From: Phycisphaerae bacterium
GTDB taxonomy: Bacteria > Planctomycetota > Phycisphaerae > Sedimentisphaerales > Anaerohalosphaeraceae
Direction: 5' to 3'
Assembly (NCBI GenBank): GCA_012729675.1
Contig: JAAYCR010000086.1
Coordinates: 1-34,537 of the forward strand
DNA: 34,537 bases
The stretch's first letter is position 1; every line of letters starts with the position of its first letter. Shown here one piece after another: positions 15,520-23,454 of the stretch. Below the pieces are notes generated by a model that saw only the letters and a program-made list of their open reading frames with translations, was not told the DNA's origin and made no database searches. The translations under genes and the position numbers were made by a program.

Positions 15520-16098
15520 TTATTGGTTTTGATGTTCCTGAATTATGTTGACCACGTCCCGAACCGCCTTGTCCAGCACGTCATTGACGACAAAAAATTC
15601 ATAATGCAATTTGCCTGCGGCGATTTCGGTCTCGGCTTTGGCCAGCCGTCGCTGACGGGCCTGTTCGTCTTCGCCGCGGTTGCGGGCTTCGATGCGCCGC
15701 AGCAGTTCGTCGATCCGCGGCGGCAGGATAAAGATCATCACGGCTTCGGGCATCGCAGCCTTGACCTGCACGCCGCCCTGCACGTCGATTTCCAGAATCA
15801 CCGTTTGCCCGTCGGCCATCGCTCGCTCGACCGGATCGCGCGGCGTGCCGTAATGATTGCCGAAGACCTCGGCGTGTTCCAAAAACGCCCCGTCGGCCAA
15901 TCGTCGCTGGAATTCGTCCTTCGACAAAAAAGAATAGTCTTTGCCGTCCGTTTCGCCGGCGCCCCGCGGGCGGGTCGTGGCCGAGACGCTCAAGTGCAGC
16001 CCCAGCCGCTGGACCGCCTGCCGGACAATCGTACTCTTGCCGACGCCAGACGGCCCGCTGACGACGACCAATTTTCCCTGTCGCTTCGACATCTCCAT
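15520..16098 (-). CDS. gmk: guanylate kinase
   Basis: 192 residues from the ATG at 16098. It phosphorylates GMP to GDP. The P-loop VVSGPSGVGKST is followed by the GMP-binding ATTRPRGAGETDGKDYSFLS segment and then EIDVQGGVQVK. The chosen start has AGTAGG six bases upstream, overlapping the yicC stop region; a TTG at 16113 and an ATG at 16092 are alternatives. It lies between yicC and rpoZ, the same order as in many bacteria. Confidence 0.96.
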   Translation of the reverse strand: MEMSKRQGKLVVVSGPSGVGKSTIVRQAVQRLGLHLSVSATTRPRGAGETDGKDYSFLSKDEFQRRLADGAFLEHAEVFGNHYGTPRDPVERAMADGQTVILEIDVQGGVQVKAAMPEAVMIFILPPRIDELLRRIEARNRGEDEQARQRRLAKAETEIAAGKLHYEFFVVNDVLDKAVRDVVNIIQEHQNQ

Positions 16099-16105
16099 CG
16101 GCGGC

Positions 16106-16990
16106 CTACTCAACGTTCTGAACCTGCTCTTTGAGCCGGTCCACCGCGCACTTGATGTCGATCACCCGGCGGATGATCTCGGCGTTGGCGCTTTTGCTGC
16201 CGATGGTGTTGGCCTCACGCAGCATTTCCTGCGTGATAAAATCCAGCCGTCGGCCGACCGCCTCGCCGGTGGTACAGCTTTGGCGAAATTGCCGCACGTG
16301 GGCATCCAGCCGGCTGATTTCTTCGGCGATATCGCACCGGTCGGCGTAGATGGCCGTTTCGCGCGACAGTTGATCCTCAACAATCGTCAACTTCGCGTTG
16401 GCCAGCAGGTCGTCCACGCGCCGCCGCAGTTTTTCGTAATATTCATGCACCACGCCGGCGGCCTGTTGAACAATCGCCGTCAGATGCGTCTCGATGGCGT
16501 CGCAGTTTTTCAGCAGGTCCTGTGCCAGCTCGCGTCCCTCGTCCAGCCGTGACTGACGGAGCTGCGCGATGGCTGTTTCGCTCAGTGCCAGGACGGTGTG
16601 CCGCATTTTGGCGACGGTCTCTTCGTCCGGAATCACGGGCTGAACAATGCCCGGCAGATTCATCAGCGCCGCCAGATCGATCCGGCACGCCCCGCTGCTT
16701 GCGCCCAGCAAATCGCCCAGCCGGTCGATATAGGCCTTGAGCGTGAACTCATCAATATCGAACAGCGCCCGTCCGGAGATGTTCTTCATCCGCAGCGAGT
16801 AGGACACCGTTCCGCGATGAATGCGGTCGCGATGCAGCTTCTCGATGTCGCCTTCCATAAACGCAACGATATCCGGAAGACGCATCTGCGCCTTGAAGTA
16901 GCGGTTGTTGACCGACCGCACCTCGACGGTGTAAATCACTCCGTCGCATTCTGTACAGGCCTGGCCAAATCCCGTCATACTGCTGATCAT
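16106..16990 (-). CDS. yicC: YicC-family endoribonuclease
   Basis: 294 residues. The N-terminus ISSMTGFGQA, then EVRSVNNRYFKAQMRLP, and the C-terminal block RRLDFITQEMLREANTIGSKS with EIKCAVD-like ending (VIDIKCAVDRLKEQVQNVE) are the two halves of the YicC family (YicC_N and DUF1732). E. coli YicC is reported to be an RNase that trims small RNAs. It is followed on the same strand by gmk after seven bases. The family call is secure; the substrate is not known here. Confidence 0.95.
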   Translation of the reverse strand: MISSMTGFGQACTECDGVIYTVEVRSVNNRYFKAQMRLPDIVAFMEGDIEKLHRDRIHRGTVSYSLRMKNISGRALFDIDEFTLKAYIDRLGDLLGASSGACRIDLAALMNLPGIVQPVIPDEETVAKMRHTVLALSETAIAQLRQSRLDEGRELAQDLLKNCDAIETHLTAIVQQAAGVVHEYYEKLRRRVDDLLANAKLTIVEDQLSRETAIYADRCDIAEEISRLDAHVRQFRQSCTTGEAVGRRLDFITQEMLREANTIGSKSANAEIIRRVIDIKCAVDRLKEQVQNVE

Positions 16991-17020
16991 CGCACAAGTC
17001 TCCGGTATGCGTCTTCGGCG

Positions 17021-17467
17021 TTAATCCTGCTCAACAGGCGACTCGACGGGGGCATCCATCTCGTCGGCGGCGTCTTGTGCCGCTTGGGTCATGTCTTCGA
17101 CATCGACATCAGTCGGTACGGTTGTCTCCGTATCGGGCATAGCGGGCTGCATTGGTGCGGGCATCTCAGGTATCGGCGTCACTGAAGGAGCCAGACCCGA
17201 ATCGCTCGACGGACGCATATACTTGCCCATCACAACCGCCCCGATCAGAAACAGTGAGATCAGGCTGATCGTCACCCACGTCAAAAAGTCACCCGTTTTG
17301 GTGCCCAGCAGGCTGTTGGCTCCGCCGCCGCCGAAGGCTGCGCCGATACCGCCGCCGCGACCCTTCTGGATCAGCACCACCAAAATCAGCCCCAGCGCCA
17401 GCAACACCCACAGCGCCGCAAACATCGTCCACAAAATAGAAATCTTCGCAAGCGGAAGCATCATCAT
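17021..17467 (-). CDS. secG: preprotein translocase subunit SecG
   Basis: 148 residues. Two membrane segments (about 10-32 and 62-83) are separated by the SecG hallmark loop VVLIQKGRGGGIGAAFGGGGANSLLGTKTGDFLT. SecG assists SecYEG during export. The C-terminal 60 residues are a proline- and acid-rich tail (PIPEMPAPMQPAMPD then many D/E) not needed in the E. coli protein; such tails are common in planctomycetes. AGAGGT precedes the ATG cluster at 17467. It lies between tpiA and yicC; tpiA-secG is a common pair. Confidence 0.93.
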   Translation of the reverse strand: MMMLPLAKISILWTMFAALWVLLALGLILVVLIQKGRGGGIGAAFGGGGANSLLGTKTGDFLTWVTISLISLFLIGAVVMGKYMRPSSDSGLAPSVTPIPEMPAPMQPAMPDTETTVPTDVDVEDMTQAAQDAADEMDAPVESPVEQD

Positions 17468-17512
17468 TTTTGTTTACCTCTAAAAAATGTTCGTGTTATA
17501 TTGCCAACCGCC

Positions 17513-18268
17513 TTACGCGACGGTTTTGATCATTTGTGTAAAATCTTCGACCTTCAGGCTCGCCCCGCCGACCAACAGGCCGTCCACGTCCGGCTGCGCC
17601 ATCAGCTCGGCGGTGTTGCTCGGCTTGGCCGAGCCGCCGTACTGGATGCGCATCGCCGCGGCAATGTCCTTGCTGTAGAGTTTTTCGATCAGGGCGCGAA
17701 TCGCCTGATGGACTTCCTGTGCCTGCTCTTTGGTCGCAGTGCGTCCGGTGCCGATGGCCCACACCGGTTCGTAGGCAATCGTGACCGCCGCGATACGCTC
17801 ATTGCAGATGCCTTCCAGGCCGCCGCGTACCTGGGCTTCGACGACGTCCATCGTCTTGCCGGCGTCGCGCTCTTCCAGCAGCTCGCCGACACACAGGATC
17901 GGCAGCAGCCCGCCGTCGATGGCGGCCTTGACCTTTTTGTTAATCAGGGCGTCGGTTTCGCCGATGACGTGCCGCCGCTCGGAATGGCCGAGAATAACGT
18001 AGGTGCAGCAGCAGTCTTTGAGCATCGCGCAACTGATCTCGCCGGTGAAGGCGCCGTCGCCTTCGAAATAGACGTTCTGGGCGCCGAGGGCGATGTTCGA
18101 GGCGCTCAAGGCAGCGGCGGCTGATTGCAGATAGACAAACGGCGGACAGACCGCCACATCGACCGTCTCGATGCCTTGCAATTCCTTGGCCAATCCGGCG
18201 GCCAGAGCCACGGCCGTTGCGCTGTTGGTGTTCATCTTCCAGTTGCCGGCGATAAAAGGCTTTCTCAT
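17513..18268 (-). CDS. tpiA: triosephosphate isomerase
   Basis: 251 residues, the usual length. It interconverts dihydroxyacetone phosphate and glyceraldehyde 3-phosphate in glycolysis. All active residues are seen: K11 in GNWKMN, H95 in LGHSERR, E167 in AYEPVWAIGTG, and the phosphate loop YGGSAKPSN. A longer open frame reaches 18457, but the ATG at 18268 gives the family N-terminus (MRKPFIAGNWKMN) and is preceded by AGGAG at the end of the heptamer array. It follows pheA on the same strand. Confidence 0.97.
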   Translation of the reverse strand: MRKPFIAGNWKMNTNSATAVALAAGLAKELQGIETVDVAVCPPFVYLQSAAAALSASNIALGAQNVYFEGDGAFTGEISCAMLKDCCCTYVILGHSERRHVIGETDALINKKVKAAIDGGLLPILCVGELLEERDAGKTMDVVEAQVRGGLEGICNERIAAVTIAYEPVWAIGTGRTATKEQAQEVHQAIRALIEKLYSKDIAAAMRIQYGGSAKPSNTAELMAQPDVDGLLVGGASLKVEDFTQMIKTVA

Positions 18269-18278
18269 CGAAAAACTC

Positions 18279-18320
18279 TCCTGACATTTAACATTTAACG
18301 TTACACATTTAACATTTTCT
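18279..18320 (-). repeat. heptanucleotide array, GTTAAAT type
   Basis: Read on the minus strand from inside the pheA TAG: AGAAAAT, GTTAAAT, GTGTAAC, GTTAAAT, GTTAAAT, GTCAGGA, all in 7-base phase. The last unit supplies the AGGAG ribosome site of tpiA. Confidence 0.75.
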
Positions 18321-19389
18321 ACATGATCGTCGTGCTGCGCGGGAAACTGCCCAGTACCGACAATTGCAGGCAGTGCTGCTTGGCCTCGGCCAGCGCCTTG
18401 TGCACCTGCCCGTCCAGTCGATGTCCGAGAAAATCGACAAAGAAATAGTATTCCCACTCGCGTTTTTTATTCGGCCGCGAGCCGATATTGGTCATATTCA
18501 GATCATACTGCTTAAAGACGTTCAGCACATCCACCAGCGCACCGGTGCGATGGGCGGTGCTGAACAAGACAATCGACTTGTCGTCGCCGCTGGGCTGGGC
18601 GTCTTTTTTACTGATAATCAAAAACCGGGTGATATTGTTCGAGATATCCTCGATATCCTGGCACAATATCTTCAATCCGTAGATTTCGGCCGCAATCGCC
18701 GCCGCAATCGCCGCCGAGCCGGTCTCCGTGGCGGCCGTCTGCGCCGCCCGCGAGGACGAGGCTACCGGTATCGTCTTGGCCTCTTTGAACGTCGCGGCCA
18801 GCCAATTACGGCACTGGGCAAAAATCTCCGGCTGCGAATAAATCCGCTCAATCTGCGCCATCGGGCAATTGGCCATCAAGTGATGGTGAATCGCCATATT
18901 CGCCTCGGCGCAGACCATCACGTCGGTTTCGACAAAGGCGTCCAGCGATTCCCGTACGCCGCCGCCGGCGCTGTTTTCCACCGGCACGATGCCGAAGTCG
19001 CAATGGCCTTTGCTGACCTCTTCAAAGATGCCGCGGATATCCGCCAGGGCCTCGTAATCGACGCTCTGGCCGAACTTTAAGATTGCGGCATTGTGCGAAA
19101 AACTGCCTTTCGGCCCCAGATACCCGATCCGCAACGGCCGCTCCAGAAAGAACGAGCCGCTCATAATCTCGCGCCAGATTGCCGCCAGTGCCCTATCCGG
19201 CAAAGGGCCTTTATTAATCTCAGCGATCTTGTCCAGCACGGCTTTTTCGCGGTGCGGCACATAGATCGGCGTTTCACTGTCCTGTTTGAGCTTGCCGACT
19301 TCGACGACAACCTGCGCACGCTCATTGATCAGCTCGACGAGCTTTTCGTCAATCGCATCGATTTTTTTACGCAACTCATCCAGCGACAT
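18319..19389 (-). CDS. pheA: bifunctional chorismate mutase / prephenate dehydratase
   Basis: 356 residues in three domains. AroQ-type chorismate mutase (about 1-85, LDELRKKIDAIDEKLVELINERAQVVVEVGKLK), prephenate dehydratase (about 88-270, GYLGPKGSFSHNAA, GIVPVENSAGGGV, and the catalytic NNITRFLII), and a C-terminal ACT domain (about 280-350) containing the GSRPNKKREWEYYFFVD stretch that binds phenylalanine in family members. It makes phenylpyruvate for phenylalanine synthesis and is probably feedback-inhibited through the ACT domain. The ATG at 19389 is preferred over an in-frame TTG at 19395; no strong ribosome site is seen. It is divergent from the isocitrate dehydrogenase gene. Confidence 0.95.
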   Translation of the reverse strand: MSLDELRKKIDAIDEKLVELINERAQVVVEVGKLKQDSETPIYVPHREKAVLDKIAEINKGPLPDRALAAIWREIMSGSFFLERPLRIGYLGPKGSFSHNAAILKFGQSVDYEALADIRGIFEEVSKGHCDFGIVPVENSAGGGVRESLDAFVETDVMVCAEANMAIHHHLMANCPMAQIERIYSQPEIFAQCRNWLAATFKEAKTIPVASSSRAAQTAATETGSAAIAAAIAAEIYGLKILCQDIEDISNNITRFLIISKKDAQPSGDDKSIVLFSTAHRTGALVDVLNVFKQYDLNMTNIGSRPNKKREWEYYFFVDFLGHRLDGQVHKALAEAKQHCLQLSVLGSFPRSTTIM

Positions 19390-19539
19390 CGGCAAAGGCA
19401 GCCTTTAGCCATTAACCCGGTAGATAATGTTCCAATTTCCAATTTCAGCAGAATACCTCTATTTAGCAAAAAAAACTCGTCTCGTCAATAAAAATGCAAA
19501 AATGTCGAACAAAGAAGATAAACAAGACAAAAAACAGCC

Positions 19540-19554
19540 AAATCGTATCGATTT
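19540..19554 (+). promoter_or_regulatory. 15-bp palindrome upstream of isocitrate dehydrogenase promoter
   Basis: AAATCG, TAT, CGATTT: perfect 6-bp arms ending five bases before the -35 hexamer. It has the size of a dimeric regulator site; no regulator can be named. Confidence 0.35.
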
Positions 19555-19559
19555 GAGGA

Positions 19560-19588
19560 TTGACAGGACAGAACAGGGGCTGTAAGAT
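19560..19588 (+). promoter_or_regulatory. sigma-70-like promoter of isocitrate dehydrogenase gene
   Basis: Perfect TTGACA (19560-19565), 17-base spacer, TAAGAT (19583-19588), 67 bases before the start codon. Confidence 0.65.
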
Positions 19589-19654
19589 GGCCATCTTTGT
19601 ACCGCACAGTGGCGAATGATTTGTTACCCTTTTTGAACAGGAGACTTGGAATTG

Positions 19655-20740
19655 ATGACTAACGTAACGTTGATTACAGGCGACGGGATTGGGCCGGAGA
19701 TCGCGGACGCGACACGGCGGTGTATCGATGCGACGGGAGCGGCGATTGCATGGGACGTGCAGTTGGCCGGCGTGGACGTGATGGAAACGGCGGGTACGCC
19801 GCTGCCGGAGGCGACGCTGGAGTCGGTCAAGAAAAACGGCGTTGCGCTCAAGGCCCCGATCACGACACCGGTGGGGACAGGCTTTCGCAGTGTCAACGTG
19901 CATCTGCGGCAAATGTTCAATCTCTATGCCTGCGTGCGGCCGTGTAAGAGCTATGTCGGCGTGCGGAGCAAGTATGACAACATCGATCTGGTGATTGTGC
20001 GCGAGAATACCGAAGACCTGTACGCGGGCATCGAATACGAAAAAGGCTCCAGGGAAACGCTGGAACTGATCGACTGGCTCAACGCCCACAGCAGCCGTAA
20101 GATCGGCCCCGACGCCGGCATCAGCATCAAGCCGATCACCGTCGCGGGAACCGAGCGCATCGTCAGCTATGCGTTCGAATACGCCCGCAAGATGGGACGC
20201 AGCAAGGTGACATCGGTGCATAAGGCCAACATTATGAAATATACCGACGGTCTGTGGCTGGAGATCAGCCGCGAGGTGGCCAAACGCTACACCGACATCG
20301 AGTTTGAAGACCGTATTGTGGATAATATGTGTATGCAGCTTGTCCAGAAACCGGAACTGTACGATGTGATCGTGCTGCCGAACCTGTACGGCGATATTCT
20401 GAGCGACTTGTGCGCCGGTCTGGTCGGCGGGTTGGGGATGGCTCCGGGCGCCAATGTCGGCGAAAAAGAGGCGATTTTTGAGGCCACACACGGCAGCGCA
20501 CCGAAATACAAGGGACTGAACAAGGTCAATCCGGTCGCCCTGATCCTCAGCGGCGTCCTGCTGCTGCGGCACTTGGGGATGATGAAAGAGGCCGAGCGGC
20601 TGGACAGCGCCGTGGCCGCGGTCATCGCCGAGGGCAAATCGGTCACCTATGATATGAAGCCCGACCGCGACGATCCGACCGCCGTGGGCACACAGGAAAT
20701 GGCCGACGCGATTATTGCCAAAATCAAGGCGGGACGATAG
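19655..20740 (+). CDS. icd: NAD-type isocitrate/isopropylmalate-family dehydrogenase, probable isocitrate dehydrogenase
   Basis: 361 residues. A beta-decarboxylating dehydrogenase: the N-terminus [10 protein letters not shown], the substrate block [18 protein letters not shown], the catalytic tyrosine in [12 protein letters not shown], the lysine in [16 protein letters not shown], and metal aspartates in [17 protein letters not shown]. The serine-rich-loop sequence and [10 protein letters not shown] fit the NAD-dependent isocitrate dehydrogenase group better than LeuB, so the TCA-cycle step isocitrate to 2-oxoglutarate is the best guess. Isopropylmalate or homoisocitrate cannot be excluded by eye. 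The ATG at 19655 has CAGGAGA ten bases upstream. Confidence 0.85.
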   Translation: MTNVTLITGDGIGPEIADATRRCIDATGAAIAWDVQLAGVDVMETAGTPLPEATLESVKKNGVALKAPITTPVGTGFRSVNVHLRQMFNLYACVRPCKSYVGVRSKYDNIDLVIVRENTEDLYAGIEYEKGSRETLELIDWLNAHSSRKIGPDAGISIKPITVAGTERIVSYAFEYARKMGRSKVTSVHKANIMKYTDGLWLEISREVAKRYTDIEFEDRIVDNMCMQLVQKPELYDVIVLPNLYGDILSDLCAGLVGGLGMAPGANVGEKEAIFEATHGSAPKYKGLNKVNPVALILSGVLLLRHLGMMKEAERLDSAVAAVIAEGKSVTYDMKPDRDDPTAVGTQEMADAIIAKIKAGR

Positions 20741-20757
20741 ACGATAGGAGAGGTATC

Positions 20758-20811
20758 GCCGGCTTCCAGCCGGCTTTTGCGGTTGTGTGCCGGCAGGATG
20801 CCGGCGGTACG
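20758..20811 (+). repeat. pair of REP-like palindromes
   Basis: GCCGGCT (20758-20764), TCC, AGCCGGC (20768-20774); then GCCGGCA (20789-20795), GGA, TGCCGGC (20799-20805), followed by GGTACG. They fill the spacer between icd and lpxK. Confidence 0.7.
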
Positions 20812-20830
20812 TTGTTGGCCGCCTTACGGG

Positions 20831-21904
20831 ATGGTCCGCGTGAATCAGAAAACGTTTCGACAACTTCTATCGGGAACCGACGCCACCGCCGGTGCAAAGG
20901 CTCTAAGAGTCTTGCTCCGGCTTGTTTCCGGCCCCTATGCGGCGACGGTGTGGGGGCGAAATGTGCTGTACGACCGCGGTCTGCTCAAGACCGCCGCGGC
21001 GGCGGTTCCGGTCATCAGTGTCGGCAACATCACCACCGGCGGCACAGGCAAGACGCCGTTGGTGATTTGGCTGTGTCGGATGCTGGAGAGCAAGGGGCTG
21101 CGGCCGGCGATCCTGACGCGCGGCTATAAGAGCGAACAGGAAAAACTCTCCGATGAGCCGGCGCTGCTGGCCAAGGCGTGCCCGAATACGGCCGTCATTG
21201 TCAATCCCGACCGTGCGGCCGGGGCGGCAAAGGCCGTTGCCAGGCACGCCGCCGATGTGCTGGTGCTGGACGACGGATTTCAGCATCGCCGTCTGAAGCG
21301 TGACCTCAATATCCTGACGCTGGATGCGACGTGTCCGTTTGGCTATGGGCATATTCTGCCGGCGGGGCTGTTGCGCGAGCCGCTCTCGGGCGTGCGGCGG
21401 GCGGATGTGATTGTCATCACCCGCTATGACCAGGTCGAACCGATGACGATTGAGCGGCTCCAAGAACGGCTGGCGGTCTTGGCGACGGGCGTACCGGTGG
21501 TCAAGGCAACCCATCGCCATACCCGCGCAGTCATGTTCGGCGAAAAAGAAATACCGCTGGCTTCGCTGGCGGGCAAACGCGCGTTTGTGTTTTGCGGCAT
21601 CGGCAACCCGGAGGTGTTTTTTGCCCACGTGCGGCAAAACGGCATTGAGGTGGCCGGGACGCGCATCTTCAATGACCATCATCCTTATACGCAGGACGAG
21701 ATCAAGGCGCTTGCCGCCGAGGCTGCCGCCTGCGGGGCCGAATGGCTGTTGTGCACGCAGAAGGACTGGGTCAAGACCGCGCTGCTGCATACGAACAACA
21801 CGCCGATCACGCCGGCGTATCTGGCGATGGAACTGGACTTTATCGACGGGGTCGATATACTGAAGGCGCGGATTGATGAAGTCGTCGAGAAGGTAGAAGT
21901 TTGA
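20831..21904 (+). CDS. lpxK: tetraacyldisaccharide 4'-kinase
   Basis: 357 residues. It phosphorylates the lipid A precursor at the 4' position on the inner face of the inner membrane. Landmarks are an amphipathic N-terminal segment, the P-loop VGNITTGGTGKTPLV, TRGYKS, and VLDDGFQHRRLKRDLNI with its catalytic aspartate and histidine. The frame stays open to 20777, but those upstream codons lie in the palindromic spacer, so the ATG at 20831 is taken. Lipid A synthesis implies an outer membrane with lipopolysaccharide, as also suggested by the heptose genes that follow. Confidence 0.93.
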   Translation: MVRVNQKTFRQLLSGTDATAGAKALRVLLRLVSGPYAATVWGRNVLYDRGLLKTAAAAVPVISVGNITTGGTGKTPLVIWLCRMLESKGLRPAILTRGYKSEQEKLSDEPALLAKACPNTAVIVNPDRAAGAAKAVARHAADVLVLDDGFQHRRLKRDLNILTLDATCPFGYGHILPAGLLREPLSGVRRADVIVITRYDQVEPMTIERLQERLAVLATGVPVVKATHRHTRAVMFGEKEIPLASLAGKRAFVFCGIGNPEVFFAHVRQNGIEVAGTRIFNDHHPYTQDEIKALAAEAAACGAEWLLCTQKDWVKTALLHTNNTPITPAYLAMELDFIDGVDILKARIDEVVEKVEV

Positions 21905-21944
21905 TGATAGAGGTTAGAGGATAGAAGGCAGAAGACAGAGAAAC
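21903..21944 (+). repeat. heptanucleotide array, GAGGTTA type, six units
   Basis: GATGATA, GAGGTTA, GAGGATA, GAAGGCA, GAAGACA, GAGAAAC in strict phase. The first unit starts inside the lpxK TGA, and the array ends one base before the hldE ATG. Confidence 0.75.
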
Positions 21945-21945
21945 G

Positions 21946-23454
21946 ATGAGTTATACGCATTTACTGAAGACGATTACACGGCTCGGCTCGCCCAAGATAT
22001 TGCTGGCGGGTGATTTTATGCTGGACAGCTACATCTACGGCGACGCACTGCGGATCAGCCCGGAAGCACCGGTTCAGGTGCTCAGCGTGGTACGGAGGGA
22101 GTACAGCGGCGGCGGGGCCTCGTCGGTGGCCGCCGACCTGCTGACGCTGGGGGCGCGGTGTGCGTGCATCGGTGTTCTCGGCAGCGACCTGAACGGCGAG
22201 CGGCTGCTGGGGCTGCTCAACCAGATGGGGGCGGATACCTCCGGAATATTGCGGCTGGACAGCCGGCCGACCATCAGCAAAGAACGCATCATCGGTCTGG
22301 CTCAGCACCGCCATCGTCAGCAGCTCTTGCGCGTGGATGAGGAGTGCACCGATTCGCTGACGGATGAGGAATATCAGCGGCTTCTGGAATACTACCAACG
22401 GCATCTTGCCGATTGCGACGCAGTTTGTTTGCAGGATTACAACAAAGGCTTGCTGGCAACGGCGTTTTGCCAAACCTTGATAAAGACGGCTCGAATCGCC
22501 GGAAAGCCCGTGCTGGTCGATCCGCCGCTGGGGCAGGATTACAGCAAGTTTACCGGCGCGACGCTGATGACGCCCAACCGCAAGGAGACCTCGGTGGCGG
22601 TGGGGTTTGCCGTCGAGACGATGGACGATGCGGCGCGGGCGGCGACCGTGCTGCGTGAGCGTTTGGCGATGGAGGCGGCGGTCATCACGCTGGATAAAGA
22701 GGGCGTTTATTTTTGCACGGCCGACGGCGGCGAGCATCTGCCGACGATTCCGCGAACGGTCTATGACGTGACCGGTGCGGGGGATATGATGCTGGCGATG
22801 ACCGCGGCGGCGATGGCGGCGGGGGCCGATCTTCGGACGGCACTGCAGCTTGCCAATATCGCCGGCGGCATCGAGGTCGAGAAATTCGGCGTCGCCACCG
22901 TCAGCGTCGATGAGATCGTCAATGAAATTCTCACCCGCCACCGCAGCAAGACCGGAAAGATTCAGGAACTGGATACACTCTTGGTGGAGCTGGACTATCA
23001 CCGCCAGCAGAATGAAACCCTCGTCTTTACCAACGGCTGTTTTGACGTGCTGCATCGCGGGCATCTGGAATACCTAAAATTCTGCAAACAGCACGGCAAC
23101 GTGGTGGTCGTCGGGCTTAACAGCGACCGCTCTGTGCGGCAGCTCAAAGGCCCGAGCCGCCCAATCAACAATCAGCACGACCGCGCGGCGCTGCTGGCGG
23201 CGCTGGAGTGCGTCGATTATGTCGTGGTGTTTGATGAGCCGGACCCGATGGCGCTGGTGACGGCGATCTGTCCGGATGTACTGGTCAAAGGCGCGGATTG
23301 GGCCGAAAAAGGCGTCGTCGGACGAGAGTTTATCGAAGCCCGCGGCGGACGGGTGGTGTTGGCGCCGATGGTCGAGGGCAAAAGCTCGACCCTGACGATT
23401 GAAAAACTCAACGCATCCGGCACATCGGAAAAGACGGAGACCCATCCCTCATGA
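21946..23454 (+). CDS. hldE: bifunctional heptose 7-phosphate kinase / heptose 1-phosphate adenylyltransferase
   Basis: 502 residues. The N-terminal PfkB-type kinase (about 1-325) shows GDFMLDSYIYGD, YSGGGASSVAADL and the catalytic DVTGAGDMM. The C-terminal nucleotidyltransferase (about 355-490) shows FTNGCFDVLHRGH with the HxGH motif and later EGKSSTLTIEKL. Together they make ADP-heptose for the lipopolysaccharide core, with GmhB acting between the two steps. The gmhB gene follows with a four-base overlap (ATGA), so the pathway is translationally coupled. The heptamer array occupies the spot where a ribosome site would be. Confidence 0.95.
   Translation: MSYTHLLKTITRLGSPKILLAGDFMLDSYIYGDALRISPEAPVQVLSVVRREYSGGGASSVAADLLTLGARCACIGVLGSDLNGERLLGLLNQMGADTSGILRLDSRPTISKERIIGLAQHRHRQQLLRVDEECTDSLTDEEYQRLLEYYQRHLADCDAVCLQDYNKGLLATAFCQTLIKTARIAGKPVLVDPPLGQDYSKFTGATLMTPNRKETSVAVGFAVETMDDAARAATVLRERLAMEAAVITLDKEGVYFCTADGGEHLPTIPRTVYDVTGAGDMMLAMTAAAMAAGADLRTALQLANIAGGIEVEKFGVATVSVDEIVNEILTRHRSKTGKIQELDTLLVELDYHRQQNETLVFTNGCFDVLHRGHLEYLKFCKQHGNVVVVGLNSDRSVRQLKGPSRPINNQHDRAALLAALECVDYVVVFDEPDPMALVTAICPDVLVKGADWAEKGVVGREFIEARGGRVVLAPMVEGKSSTLTIEKLNASGTSEKTETHPS

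Noticed and set aside
18269-18457. N-terminal extension of tpiA by 63 residues
   Set aside because: The extension is the out-of-frame antisense-like reading of the pheA end and the heptamer array; the internal ATG gives the canonical start and has AGGAG.
19431-19447. Possible fifth heptamer array (AAATTGG type) before pheA
   Set aside because: Only about two units, not at a stop codon; too short to count with the other four.
20777-20830. Longer N-terminus of lpxK
   Set aside because: These codons fall in the palindromic spacer; family proteins begin near the ATG at 20831.
19463-20863. 466-codon open frame on the minus strand
   Set aside because: It is antisense to the isocitrate dehydrogenase gene, whose protein motifs are unmistakable; the antisense product resembles nothing.
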